A stretch of 56,487 nucleotides of DNA, from the NCBI GenBank assembly GCA_944332075.1, contig CALVJL010000010.1, forward strand, positions 1-56,487, given 5' to 3'. The notes under the pieces were generated by a model. That model worked only from the letters and a program-made list of their open reading frames with translations. It did not search any database and was not told the origin of the DNA. The position numbers and the translations under genes were made by a program. This DNA comes from an uncultured Bacilli bacterium (GTDB lineage: Bacteria; Bacillota_I; Bacilli_A; RFN20; CAG-449). Position 1 is the stretch's first letter. Every line of letters starts with the position of its first letter. Shown here one piece after another: positions 17,873 through 26,488 of this stretch.

Positions 17873-18144
17873 TACAATTTTTTAGAAAATAATCTATTAT
17901 ATTTGCTTATTTAATTGTAATAATATGAATCATATAGAAGTCACCGATAATTATTATTAATCTTCATGATTAGTTAAAATATAAATAATTAATTTAGTAA
18001 CTATTTCTTCTTAGTGTATCTATTATTAAAAGCTTGTTTAGCATTTTTCATTTATAGTTTTCAAGATAACTATTTTTTGAAGTAATCCTAATAAAAGTTT
18101 TCTTTTATTCTCACACTTGTTAGAATTATCAAAAGGAGGTAAAC
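17873..18144 (+). other. AT-rich spacer between tuf and the RDD genes
   Basis: About 270 bp with no credible reading frame. Near the 3' end an extended -10 (TGT followed by TAGAAT, 18118-18126) can serve the RDD gene at 18145. The start point would fall just before AAAAGGAGG, giving a very short leader. No other structure was recognised. Confidence 0.5.
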
Positions 18145-19080
18145 ATGAATCTATCTAAAAATAAAGCCGATACGATGATTCGAATTGCTTCTTTGTTTGT
18201 TGATTTTTTTATATTTTTAATTTTTGATATTTTAATATTAACAAACATAGTTTCCATGATTATCTCTGCAACCCCTTCTTATAGGGAAACTTATATGAAT
18301 TATGAGATTGCGTTATTAGATACTGGACTTTATGAAAAAGATGAAAATGATACAGTTCATTTAATCTTAGATGATTTTAATTCTGATAAGATACCGCTTT
18401 ATGAAGAAAAAATTGTCAGCCTTTATCAACGCTATGATGCGGTTGATCAGTTAGATAATTATCAAGCTTCGAAAAAACTTTCTAATACGGGTTTTATTTT
18501 AGAAAATGGAAATTATATTCCTGGCAGTAATCTTAATTTATTAGAAAAATTTTATAATAATGCTTATGCAGAATGTTTAAATTACGTTATTACTGTCGAT
18601 GAAAATTTGTCTTCTTCATATGGTAAGTTGAATTCTTATTTTGACACTATTAATTTTACTTCGATTGTTTTGTCTTCATTGATATTTTATTTGCTAATTC
18701 CATTTATGACTAAGAATGGTCAAACTTTAGGTAAATTATTTTTTAAACTATATGTTGTTGAAGCTAAGAGTGAAAACGAATCATTATCAAAATTAAAAGT
18801 ATTAATTCGTCAGGGTTCATTTATTATTGTTGAACTAATTTTTTCTCAATTTACATATTATATTCCAGCAATCGTTTCTTTTATTTGTATGATAGTGACA
18901 AAGAATAAAATTTCTTTACATGATTTAATTGCTGGTACTGTTGTACTTGGAGTTAATAGTAATAAAAAAGAAGTAGAGTCAAACTATAAAGGAATTAAAA
19001 TTGGTGAACCTCTCAATAATGTTGATGATTTTGTGAATAAAAGTATTGATCAAACTAATGAATTGCATCATAAAAATTAA
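18145..19080 (+). CDS. RDD-family membrane protein 1
   Basis: The 311-residue protein has the RDD layout: a first membrane helix with Arg at its start and Asp inside (RIASLFVDFF, about residues 14-40), then here an insertion of about 120 residues presumably outside the membrane, a second helix pair (about 165-235) with the loop NGQTLGKLFFKL, and the LHDLIAGTVVLG block near 265. RDD proteins are poorly understood; some are linked to ion exchange. It is the first of three tandem paralogues before an ABC importer, behind AAAGGAGG. Function within the island is unknown. Confidence 0.82.
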   Translation: MNLSKNKADTMIRIASLFVDFFIFLIFDILILTNIVSMIISATPSYRETYMNYEIALLDTGLYEKDENDTVHLILDDFNSDKIPLYEEKIVSLYQRYDAVDQLDNYQASKKLSNTGFILENGNYIPGSNLNLLEKFYNNAYAECLNYVITVDENLSSSYGKLNSYFDTINFTSIVLSSLIFYLLIPFMTKNGQTLGKLFFKLYVVEAKSENESLSKLKVLIRQGSFIIVELIFSQFTYYIPAIVSFICMIVTKNKISLHDLIAGTVVLGVNSNKKEVESNYKGIKIGEPLNNVDDFVNKSIDQTNELHHKN

Positions 19081-19117
19081 TAAAATATATTGAGATTTTA
19101 AATAATGGAGAAAAAAT

Positions 19118-19987
19118 ATGAAAAAAATTGCAGTTTATGAGCGAGGAAAATTATTAAGACGATTTGGAGCGGTTGTTTTTGATTTAATTACCGTTTTCAT
19201 TTTTACAATTATTTTTGCTTCATTAATTACTGAGCCATTGATTATGAATTTTTCTGATTACAATGTGCTTTACGAAAATATTAGAACACAATCTTTAGAG
19301 TCTCGACTATATATTCTTAATGATGAAGGAGAGTTAGATGTAATTACTTCTAATTATGATGATGCTTTGACTTATTTTTATACCAATTATGATGATATTG
19401 AAAATTATAATCAGAAAAAAGCTGAATCAAATTTGTTCACATATGATGAAACTACTTCTAGTTATATTGAAATTGGCTCTGAAAAAGATTTAAAAGAATT
19501 TTATCGGTTAACGGTGATTGAGGCTAGAGATACAATTTTGTTTACAAGCGAAAAATTTTATAAAGTAGCTAGTAAACTTGAAGCATATAATTTTCTTATT
19601 ATTTTTATAGCTTGCATTCCTTCGTTTTTTATAGTTTTTTTAATAATACCTCTAATTTTTTATGATCGTGCTACTATTGGAATGAAATTATTAAAATTGA
19701 AGTTAGTTTCCAAGAGAAGTGGGATGATTGCTTCTAGAGTGGAGGTGACATTCAAATTTCTCATCTTCTTACTTTTTGAAGTTATCGCGGCAGTATATAC
19801 TTTTGGATTAACGGCAGTAATCTCTATGATTATGGTTGCTGTAACGCCAGCTCGAACTTCTTTTAGTGATTTAATTTGTTCCGTATATACAGTTGATTCG
19901 AGTGAACAAAATAAAAATATTAAAGAAATTAATCAAATAGTTATACCATATTATGATATTGGAGAAAAAGAACATGGACAAAAATAA
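19118..19987 (+). CDS. RDD-family membrane protein 2
   Basis: This 289-residue paralogue shows the same plan: first helix RRFGAVVFDLITVF (about residues 10-38), a 110-residue extracytoplasmic insertion rich in Asp, Asn and Tyr, then helices from about 165 with the loop RATIGMKLLKLKL and a final FSDLICSVYTVD block. Sequence identity to its neighbours is low outside those blocks, so the duplication is old. ATGGAGAAAA sits 5' to its start. The next gene begins within its last 14 nt. Confidence 0.8.
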   Translation: MKKIAVYERGKLLRRFGAVVFDLITVFIFTIIFASLITEPLIMNFSDYNVLYENIRTQSLESRLYILNDEGELDVITSNYDDALTYFYTNYDDIENYNQKKAESNLFTYDETTSSYIEIGSEKDLKEFYRLTVIEARDTILFTSEKFYKVASKLEAYNFLIIFIACIPSFFIVFLIIPLIFYDRATIGMKLLKLKLVSKRSGMIASRVEVTFKFLIFLLFEVIAAVYTFGLTAVISMIMVAVTPARTSFSDLICSVYTVDSSEQNKNIKEINQIVIPYYDIGEKEHGQK

Positions 19988-20726
19988 GAAATCAATTTAT
20001 GAACCAATAAAAGCTAGTAAAGGTAAGCGATTAGCAGCATTTTTGTTGGATTTTATTTTATTTATCTCTTTATTCACAGGGGTTATGTTCATAATGTCGT
20101 GGATAACCGGATATCAGCAAAATAGTAGTTTGTTACAAGAAGCGTATATTAAATACGGAATATATTTACCCAATCCAAATGGAAATGGTTATTATATGTG
20201 CTCTGATAGTGATTCATCTTGTATTACAGCTTGGGAGAATTTTTCTAAAGATTCACAGGCATTATATTATTATTCGCATGCTTTGGAGTTAACGTTATTA
20301 ATAATTACGGTGTCAGCATTTATATCCTTATTGATTTTTGAATTTATTATTCCTCTGTTATTAAAAAACGGACGGACAATCGGTATGTATGTCATGAAAA
20401 TTGGATTAATTGATCAAGAGGGAATAAAAGCTAATCATATTCAACTTTTTATTCGCTTCCTATTTGGTAAATTTATAATCTTAACAGCTTTGCCGTTATA
20501 TGGAATTATGTTTTTAATTTTTAATGCTTTTGGTGGGGGGATTGGATTAATATTGGCTGTAGTAATTATTTTGCTTAATTTTGCTTTATTAATCTGGACT
20601 AAAAAAAGTCAAGGTATTGCTGATTACTTAGGCCGTGTATATGCAATTAATATCGAAGAAACGATGATTTTTTCTTCTCTCGAAGAACTCAACCACTATA
20701 AGGCATTAGAAAAACAAAATAAGTAA
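19974..20726 (+). CDS. RDD-family membrane protein 3
   Basis: A 250-residue third paralogue. I place the start at 19974 because GGAG lies 9 nt upstream; an earlier in-frame ATG at 19953 has no such site. Its first helix KRLAAFLLDFILF is followed by a shorter insertion (about 60 residues) containing two cysteines nine residues apart (YMCSDSDSSCIT) that could form an extracytoplasmic disulfide. The loop NGRTIGMYVMKIGL and the IADYLGRVYAIN block close the RDD pattern. It overlaps RDD protein 2, which indicates one transcript. No strong terminator separates it from the ABC genes, about 200 bp on. Confidence 0.8.
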   Translation: MDKNKKSIYEPIKASKGKRLAAFLLDFILFISLFTGVMFIMSWITGYQQNSSLLQEAYIKYGIYLPNPNGNGYYMCSDSDSSCITAWENFSKDSQALYYYSHALELTLLIITVSAFISLLIFEFIIPLLLKNGRTIGMYVMKIGLIDQEGIKANHIQLFIRFLFGKFIILTALPLYGIMFLIFNAFGGGIGLILAVVIILLNFALLIWTKKSQGIADYLGRVYAINIEETMIFSSLEELNHYKALEKQNK

Positions 20727-20759
20727 TATTTTTATGAAAATTTTCTAAGTATATGGACA

Positions 20760-20774
20760 AGTAAGCGCTTAAAC
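20760..20774 (+). promoter_or_regulatory. cre-like palindrome upstream of the ABC importer
   Basis: The perfect 10-bp palindrome TAAGCGCTTA (20762-20771) sits in AGTAAGCGCTTAAA, two mismatches from the CcpA-type cre TGTAAGCGCTTACA. It lies about 60 bp upstream of a candidate extended -10, TGCTATGAT (20834-20841). A CcpA or LacI-family repressor is the likely reader, by inference. Confidence 0.5.
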
Positions 20775-20923
20775 ATGTAAAAAATAAATATGGTCTTTAT
20801 TATATAAAGTTTTCTATGATAAACTAATTATGTGCTATGATTAATATGACTGAGGTTGTAGACACAAAAAAACGGACAATTGATAACTTAAATGCTTTGT
20901 TTTAAGGAGGAAAACATTTATTT

Positions 20924-22159
20924 ATGAAAGTTGTGTTAGACAAGTTAACTAAGATTTTCCCTAATAAGAAAAAAAATGAAGAAGTTGTTGCGGTTAACAA
21001 TTTCACATTTGAAATTCCTGATGGAAAATTGATTGGATTACTTGGCCCTTCTGGATGTGGTAAATCGACAACATTATATATGTTATCTGGTTTACAAAAG
21101 CCGAGTTCGGGCAAAATTTATTTTGGAGATGATGATGTTACAACATTAGCTCCAGAGAAGCGTGGAGTTGGATTAGTTTTCCAAAACTATGCGCTTTACC
21201 CACATATGACTGTAAAGCAAAATATCTTATTTCCTTTACAAAATCAAAAAGTCAGTAAAGAGGAAGCTTTACGCAGAACTATTGAAGTTGCTAAATTAGT
21301 TCAAATTGATGAATTGTTAGACCGTAAACCTAATGAATTGTCCGGTGGTCAACAACAACGTGTTGCAATTGCAAGAGCCTTAGTTAAACAACCAAAAGTC
21401 TTGTTATTAGATGAGCCATTATCTAATCTAGATGCGAGATTGAGGTTACAAACTCGTGAAGAGATTAGACGTATTCAAAGAGAAACAAAGGTAACAACAA
21501 TTTTCGTCACACATGACCAAGAAGAAGCGATGTCCATTTCTGATTTGATTGTTGTTATGAAAAAAGGTGTTGTTCAACAAATCGATCACCCTCAGGATGT
21601 TTATGACAATCCAAAAAATCTTTTTGTCTCTAAATTTTTAGGTACACCTCCAATCAACGTTTTTACTGGTGTTATTAAAGACCATAAAGTTTTCATTGGA
21701 AATGATAATATTGCTTTCTGCGATGCACCTGATCAAGAGGTTTATGTCGGTATTCGACCTGAAGGTTTTGCTATTGATAAGAATGGCCCGTTCAAGTTAC
21801 CAGTTAAGAGCATTGAAGTTATGGGGAGAGACTCTTCCATTATTGGTGAACGTGATGAAGCTGAGAACAAAATTGTAAAGGCAATTGTTAACGATTTGAT
21901 TGATAATCCAAGCAAGGTTTTTGCGGGTATCAGCGAAATTTCTTTGGGCATTAAAGAACATAAGATTTTCTTATTTAATAAGGAAACTGAGGAAAGAATT
22001 AATGTAGAAATTAAGACTACGTTGGCTGATAATAAAGAAAATAAATTAAACAAAGTAACAACTAAAAGAAGTGTTGCAGAAAAATCTGCTGGTAAAAGCG
22101 AAAAAAAGGTCGTAAGAAAAACAGCAAAAAAAGTATCAAATGTTGTTAAGGAGAAGTAA
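20924..22159 (+). CDS. ABC importer ATPase, MalK/UgpC/MsmX-like, with basic tail
   Basis: The 411-residue protein powers import through the permeases that follow. Walker A GPSGCGKST is at about residues 41-49, the signature LSGGQQQR near 139, and Walker B VLLLDEPLSNLD follows. A C-terminal regulatory barrel like that of carbohydrate-type importers extends to about 360. The last 50 residues are extra: lysine-rich, low in hydrophobics and likely disordered (ending VSNVVKEK). AAGGAGG lies unusually far, about 13 nt, from the ATG. Substrate cannot be read from the ATPase; MsmX-type subunits can serve several permeases. Confidence 0.92.
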   Translation: MKVVLDKLTKIFPNKKKNEEVVAVNNFTFEIPDGKLIGLLGPSGCGKSTTLYMLSGLQKPSSGKIYFGDDDVTTLAPEKRGVGLVFQNYALYPHMTVKQNILFPLQNQKVSKEEALRRTIEVAKLVQIDELLDRKPNELSGGQQQRVAIARALVKQPKVLLLDEPLSNLDARLRLQTREEIRRIQRETKVTTIFVTHDQEEAMSISDLIVVMKKGVVQQIDHPQDVYDNPKNLFVSKFLGTPPINVFTGVIKDHKVFIGNDNIAFCDAPDQEVYVGIRPEGFAIDKNGPFKLPVKSIEVMGRDSSIIGERDEAENKIVKAIVNDLIDNPSKVFAGISEISLGIKEHKIFLFNKETEERINVEIKTTLADNKENKLNKVTTKRSVAEKSAGKSEKKVVRKTAKKVSNVVKEK

Positions 22160-22162
22160 ATT

Positions 22163-24061
22163 ATGGAATTAAAGAAATTAATTTCTCCCGAAACAGAGAA
22201 AATCATTAACGATAAGTTGCTTGAACTAGAAAGCTTATACAATAATTATTTCTATAGAAAAAATTATTCAAAAAACGAATTAAAAAAGCTTAATAATGAT
22301 GTTTCTTTTGAACTTCGTCAAGCTAAACAAAAATTGTTACGCGCAGATTTCGTTAATAAAAAAGCAGAATTAAAGTCTTATAAAGATAAAAGAAGAAAAG
22401 AAATAGCTGAAAATCAAGTTAAGTTAAAAGTCGATTTAAATAATCTAAAAAAAGAAATAACTATTAAAAGAAAAGAATTAGACTTATTTATTAGAAACAC
22501 TTATGATGATGCTATTAAATCTAGACAAGAAGAAATCAAACCTTTAAAAGCAGAATTAAAAAATAGTAAAAAAGATAAAATTTCTAAAAATAAAGCTATT
22601 CTTTTTAATAAAGATATCAATACTACTAATTCAAGCAAGATTAGTGAACTAAAAAAAATATATAAAGAAGAATGCGCAGCACTAGATTTGTCTTGCAAAG
22701 AAGAAATAGATAAGGAAGTTAATTCACTTGATGTTTCTCTATCAGAAAAAGATAAAAAGTCTGCTGTTAAAAAAATTAAACATAATATTTCTAGTAAATA
22801 TAGCGAATTAAAAATTGATAAAAAAATAAATTTAGATCATGAAATCGCAGCTATAAATCAAAACATCACTGATGCTAAAACACAGATTTCTACTGATAAA
22901 AGATTTTGCAAAGATAGAATTAGAGAATTAAATAATTCTGTCTTATCTCTTGTTTCAGCAAAATATTCATTAATATATAAAACTAATAATTCACACTTAT
23001 CGGTTTTAGATAGAATGAGTCGATATTTTAAAGAAACTAGATATAGTTTTGATTGGAATGTTTTCTATCGTGAAAACAAGGCATGGATTTATTTACTACC
23101 AGCTTTGATTTTATTACTTATCTTTACAGTTTATCCAATTATTAATACGATTAGAATTGCTTTTTTAGAAGGTTATTCACCTTTAGGGTCTTTAGGAGGA
23201 CAAATATTCCCGATTGGCTTTGGTAACTTTACTAAAGTTATTAAATATCCGGGTTTCTTAACAGCTTTGAAAAACACGATGGTTTTAACCATATTAACTG
23301 TTCCAATCTCTTGTTTCTTAGCTTTAATTGTTTCTGTTTTCCTAAATTCTATTACTAAATTTTCAAGAACATTTCAAACTATTTACTTCTTACCATACGT
23401 TACAAACTCAATTGCTATTGGTATGGTTTTCGCGGCTATGTTTAATATCGTCGGATTACAGCCTGTCGCTGTTGAGTCTTATACCGGTTCATTACAAATT
23501 TATAATCAATATGTTGATGCCGAGGGAGTTTTAAGAGGATTTACCGCTGAATCGTGGGGTATTGTTAACTATTTAATTATGCTATTCGGTGGAAATCCAA
23601 TTAACTGGATTAATGTCGGGTCATCTTATGTTGCTAATATTACGGTTATGGTTATTTACATTATATGGAATGCTCTGCCATTTAAAATATTAATTTTATT
23701 AGGCGGGTTGCAAAGTGTAAATAAACAATATTATGAAGCAGCAAAAATTGATGGTGCTTCGAAAGGAACTGTTTTCTGGAGAATTACTGTCCCAATGCTC
23801 TCACCAATGATTGCCTATGTTGTTATTACTGGTTTTATTGGTGGTTTCAAAGAATACTCAAGCATTGTTGGTGTTTTCGGTGAAGGCATGGGTCCTGCTG
23901 GTAACGCCGGCTCATTAAATACTATTGTCGGTATGATTTACGATTCATTATCGAGTGATAATTATGGTCGTGCATCAGCTGCAGCTTTAATCTTATTCGT
24001 GATTATTCTTGCTGTTACTTTAGTTAATTTATATGTCAGTAAGAAAAAGGTTCATTACTAG
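22163..24061 (+). CDS. ABC importer permease fused to a long charged coiled-coil-like N-terminus
   Basis: The 632-residue protein has two parts. Residues 1 to about 290 are almost purely Lys/Glu/Asp/Asn/Ser/Leu, with heptad-like stretches and no membrane segment, likely a cytoplasmic coiled coil. From AWIYLLPALILLL (about residue 307) it is a MalF/UgpA-type permease with six helices and the EAA loop EAAKIDGASKG at about 525-535, which docks on the ATPase. Ordinary permeases of this class are about 290-320 residues. The frame is open with one start 4 nt after the ATPase stop, and its ribosome site GGAG lies in the ATPase 3' end. The extension is unusual. Confidence 0.88.
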   Translation: MELKKLISPETEKIINDKLLELESLYNNYFYRKNYSKNELKKLNNDVSFELRQAKQKLLRADFVNKKAELKSYKDKRRKEIAENQVKLKVDLNNLKKEITIKRKELDLFIRNTYDDAIKSRQEEIKPLKAELKNSKKDKISKNKAILFNKDINTTNSSKISELKKIYKEECAALDLSCKEEIDKEVNSLDVSLSEKDKKSAVKKIKHNISSKYSELKIDKKINLDHEIAAINQNITDAKTQISTDKRFCKDRIRELNNSVLSLVSAKYSLIYKTNNSHLSVLDRMSRYFKETRYSFDWNVFYRENKAWIYLLPALILLLIFTVYPIINTIRIAFLEGYSPLGSLGGQIFPIGFGNFTKVIKYPGFLTALKNTMVLTILTVPISCFLALIVSVFLNSITKFSRTFQTIYFLPYVTNSIAIGMVFAAMFNIVGLQPVAVESYTGSLQIYNQYVDAEGVLRGFTAESWGIVNYLIMLFGGNPINWINVGSSYVANITVMVIYIIWNALPFKILILLGGLQSVNKQYYEAAKIDGASKGTVFWRITVPMLSPMIAYVVITGFIGGFKEYSSIVGVFGEGMGPAGNAGSLNTIVGMIYDSLSSDNYGRASAAALILFVIILAVTLVNLYVSKKKVHY

Positions 24062-24072
24062 GAGGCATAAAT

Positions 24073-25023
24073 ATGGCAAACGAAGAAAATAAAAAAATCA
24101 TCGATGGTCAGCATGTTGATGTTTCTAGTAATGGTACATTGGTAGCTAAAGAAGATCGATATGATATTGAAAAACTTACAAGATCTCAATTGATTAGCAA
24201 GATTATTTCTTATTTTATAATTTATTTGTTGTTAATTCTCTTAGCAATTATAGTTTTATTCCCTTTCTATTGGATGATTAACTCATCATTAAAATCACTT
24301 ACAGAATATAAATACTCTATTCCTACTTTTTTCCCAGAGCATATTGTTTGGCAAAACTATGTTGATGCATTCAATACAGCAAATTTAGGTAGATTATTCA
24401 TCAATACTTTATATGTTGGCGTTGTTTCTACTTTGTTATCATTAGTTATTACTATTTTATCGGCATTTGCTTTTGCTAGATTAGAGTTTAAAGGCAAAAA
24501 CGTCATGTTTGCTGCTTTATTGGCAACTATGATGATTCCAGGTGAATTATTTACTATTACTAACTATGAAACAGTTGTTGTTTGGTTTGATTGGAAAAAT
24601 ACATTCACTGCATTGATTGTCCCATTCTTAGTTTCAGTCTTCTATATATATCTATTAAGACAATCATTCTTACAGGTTCCAAATGAACTGTATCTAGCAG
24701 CTAAAGTTGATGGTACAAGCGATTTAAAATATTTAGTTAAAGTAATGATTCCGTTAGCTTTACCAACAATTATCACAATTACAATTTTAAAGATGATGGG
24801 AGCATGGAACTCTTACGTTTGGCCACGTTTAGTCGCAAATGATGCAGCTCACCAAATGATTACTAATGGTTTAAGAAATGCATTTACTGATAACACTGGC
24901 GAAGTAAACTATCCAGTACAAATGGCTGCTGTCGCTCTCGTATCGATTCCGTTATTCTTGATTTTCCTCTTCTTTAGAAAGTACATTATGAGAGGCGTTT
25001 CAAGAAGTGGTATTAAAGGCTAA
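24073..25023 (+). CDS. ABC importer permease, MalG/UgpE-like
   Basis: The 316-residue second permease has a polar N-terminal tail of about 45 residues, then six membrane helices and the EAA loop LAAKVDGTSDLKYL near residue 210. It ends KYIMRGVSRSGIKG, the typical MalG-type C-terminus. AGGAGG is 6 nt before the ATG. It pairs with the upstream extended permease to form the channel. Confidence 0.93.
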   Translation: MANEENKKIIDGQHVDVSSNGTLVAKEDRYDIEKLTRSQLISKIISYFIIYLLLILLAIIVLFPFYWMINSSLKSLTEYKYSIPTFFPEHIVWQNYVDAFNTANLGRLFINTLYVGVVSTLLSLVITILSAFAFARLEFKGKNVMFAALLATMMIPGELFTITNYETVVVWFDWKNTFTALIVPFLVSVFYIYLLRQSFLQVPNELYLAAKVDGTSDLKYLVKVMIPLALPTIITITILKMMGAWNSYVWPRLVANDAAHQMITNGLRNAFTDNTGEVNYPVQMAAVALVSIPLFLIFLFFRKYIMRGVSRSGIKG

Positions 25024-25074
25024 TCTATGTTAGCAAAAAAACATATTTTATAAAAAAGGAGATTTTAAAAAAGT

Positions 25075-26475
25075 ATGAAAACCAAATTAGTTCTCAAATT
25101 AGCCGCGCTTGCTACATTAGCATGCACTGCAGTTACATTATCTAGCTGTGGCGGTTACAGAATTCAACCTGGTGACTGGGTTGCACCTGAAGGTGGATTC
25201 GATGAATCAGCTGAAGTAACTATCAGTTTCTATTCCACTATGGGAGATGATTTACAAAAAGTTTTTGATACATATTTAGCAGACTTTAATAAATTATATC
25301 CTAATATTCACGTTGAACATGAACCTATCGGTGGCTATGACGATGTTAGAGATCAAATTAAAACAGAATTATCAGTTGGTCAAGGACCAAATCTTGCGTA
25401 TTGTTATCCTGACCATGTCGCACTTTATAATAAGTCTGGCCGTGTTTGCACTCTTGATCCATTAATTCATAGCACTGAAGAAGTAACTTTAGGTGATGGC
25501 ACTAAAACAATTATCGGTTTGACCGATGAAGAAATTGATAATTACATACCTGGTTATTATGAAGAAGGTAAACAATTTGGCGATAATAAATTATATACGT
25601 TACCTTTCTCAAAATCTACTGAAGTATTATATTACAATGTTGATTTCTTTGAGAAAAATAATTTAACAGTTCCTACTACTTGGGATGAAATGGAAGAAAC
25701 ACTAAAGAAAATTAAAGAGATTGATCCAGATTCAACTCCATTAGGATATGACTCAGAAGCTAACTGGTTTATCACTATGTGTGAGCAACTTAATACTCCA
25801 TATACTTCTGCTACTGGTGAACATTTCTTATTTAATACTCCAGAAAACAAAGAGTTCGTCCAAAGATTCGCTAATTGGTATAAAAATGGTTATATTACTA
25901 CTCAAGAATTAAATGGTGGCTACACTTCAGACTTATTTGTCTCTCAAAAATCCTATATGTCAATTGGCTCTTCTGCTGGCGCCACTCACCAATTACCTGC
26001 AGCTGATGCTTCTGGTGTTAGACCGTTTGAAGTCGGTATTGCTCCAATTCCACAAGCTGATGCTGAAAATCATCCAGCAGTTATTTCCCAAGGACCATCT
26101 TTAGTTATGTTTAAAGATGAAGATCCACAAAAGGTTTATGCTTCTTGGTTATTAATGAAATTCATGACTAGTAATGCTGAATTCCAAGCACAATTCTCAA
26201 TTTCTTCTGGTTATGTTCCAGCCGTTACAACAGTCAACGATATTCCAGCTTATCAAGAACACCTCAGTAAAGCAGATGGCGGTGACAATATTTCTGCATT
26301 AGCAGCTAAAGTTTGTATGGAACAAGAAGAATGGTATTTCACATCACCAGCTTTCATTGGTTCTTCTGAAGCAAGAGACCAAGTTGGTAACTTAATGCAA
26401 GCAGTCTTATCCGGTTCAAAAGATATTGATAAAGCTTTTTCTGATGCTATTGCCGAATGCGAAGCTTCTCTATAA
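25075..26475 (+). CDS. ABC substrate-binding lipoprotein 1 (MalE-type)
   Basis: The 466-residue protein has a lipobox LSSC with lipidated Cys25 after a basic-hydrophobic signal, then a solute-binding fold of the carbohydrate cluster. The ITISFYSTMG-like start of the first domain, the FSKSTEVLYYN hinge block and the TTWDEMEETL stretch are typical. AAAAGGAG lies upstream. It is clearly paralogous to the next gene. Annotation programs would call it sugar-binding, but this cluster also contains members for other polar ligands, and the nuclease neighbours point to nucleosides or oligonucleotides as an alternative. Confidence 0.88.
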   Translation: MKTKLVLKLAALATLACTAVTLSSCGGYRIQPGDWVAPEGGFDESAEVTISFYSTMGDDLQKVFDTYLADFNKLYPNIHVEHEPIGGYDDVRDQIKTELSVGQGPNLAYCYPDHVALYNKSGRVCTLDPLIHSTEEVTLGDGTKTIIGLTDEEIDNYIPGYYEEGKQFGDNKLYTLPFSKSTEVLYYNVDFFEKNNLTVPTTWDEMEETLKKIKEIDPDSTPLGYDSEANWFITMCEQLNTPYTSATGEHFLFNTPENKEFVQRFANWYKNGYITTQELNGGYTSDLFVSQKSYMSIGSSAGATHQLPAADASGVRPFEVGIAPIPQADAENHPAVISQGPSLVMFKDEDPQKVYASWLLMKFMTSNAEFQAQFSISSGYVPAVTTVNDIPAYQEHLSKADGGDNISALAAKVCMEQEEWYFTSPAFIGSSEARDQVGNLMQAVLSGSKDIDKAFSDAIAECEASL

Positions 26476-26488
26476 TTAAGGAAATAAT

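Noticed and set aside
20902-22242. Antisense frames across the ABC ATPase
   Set aside because: The plus-strand ATPase motifs are complete; the antisense frames have no start signals.
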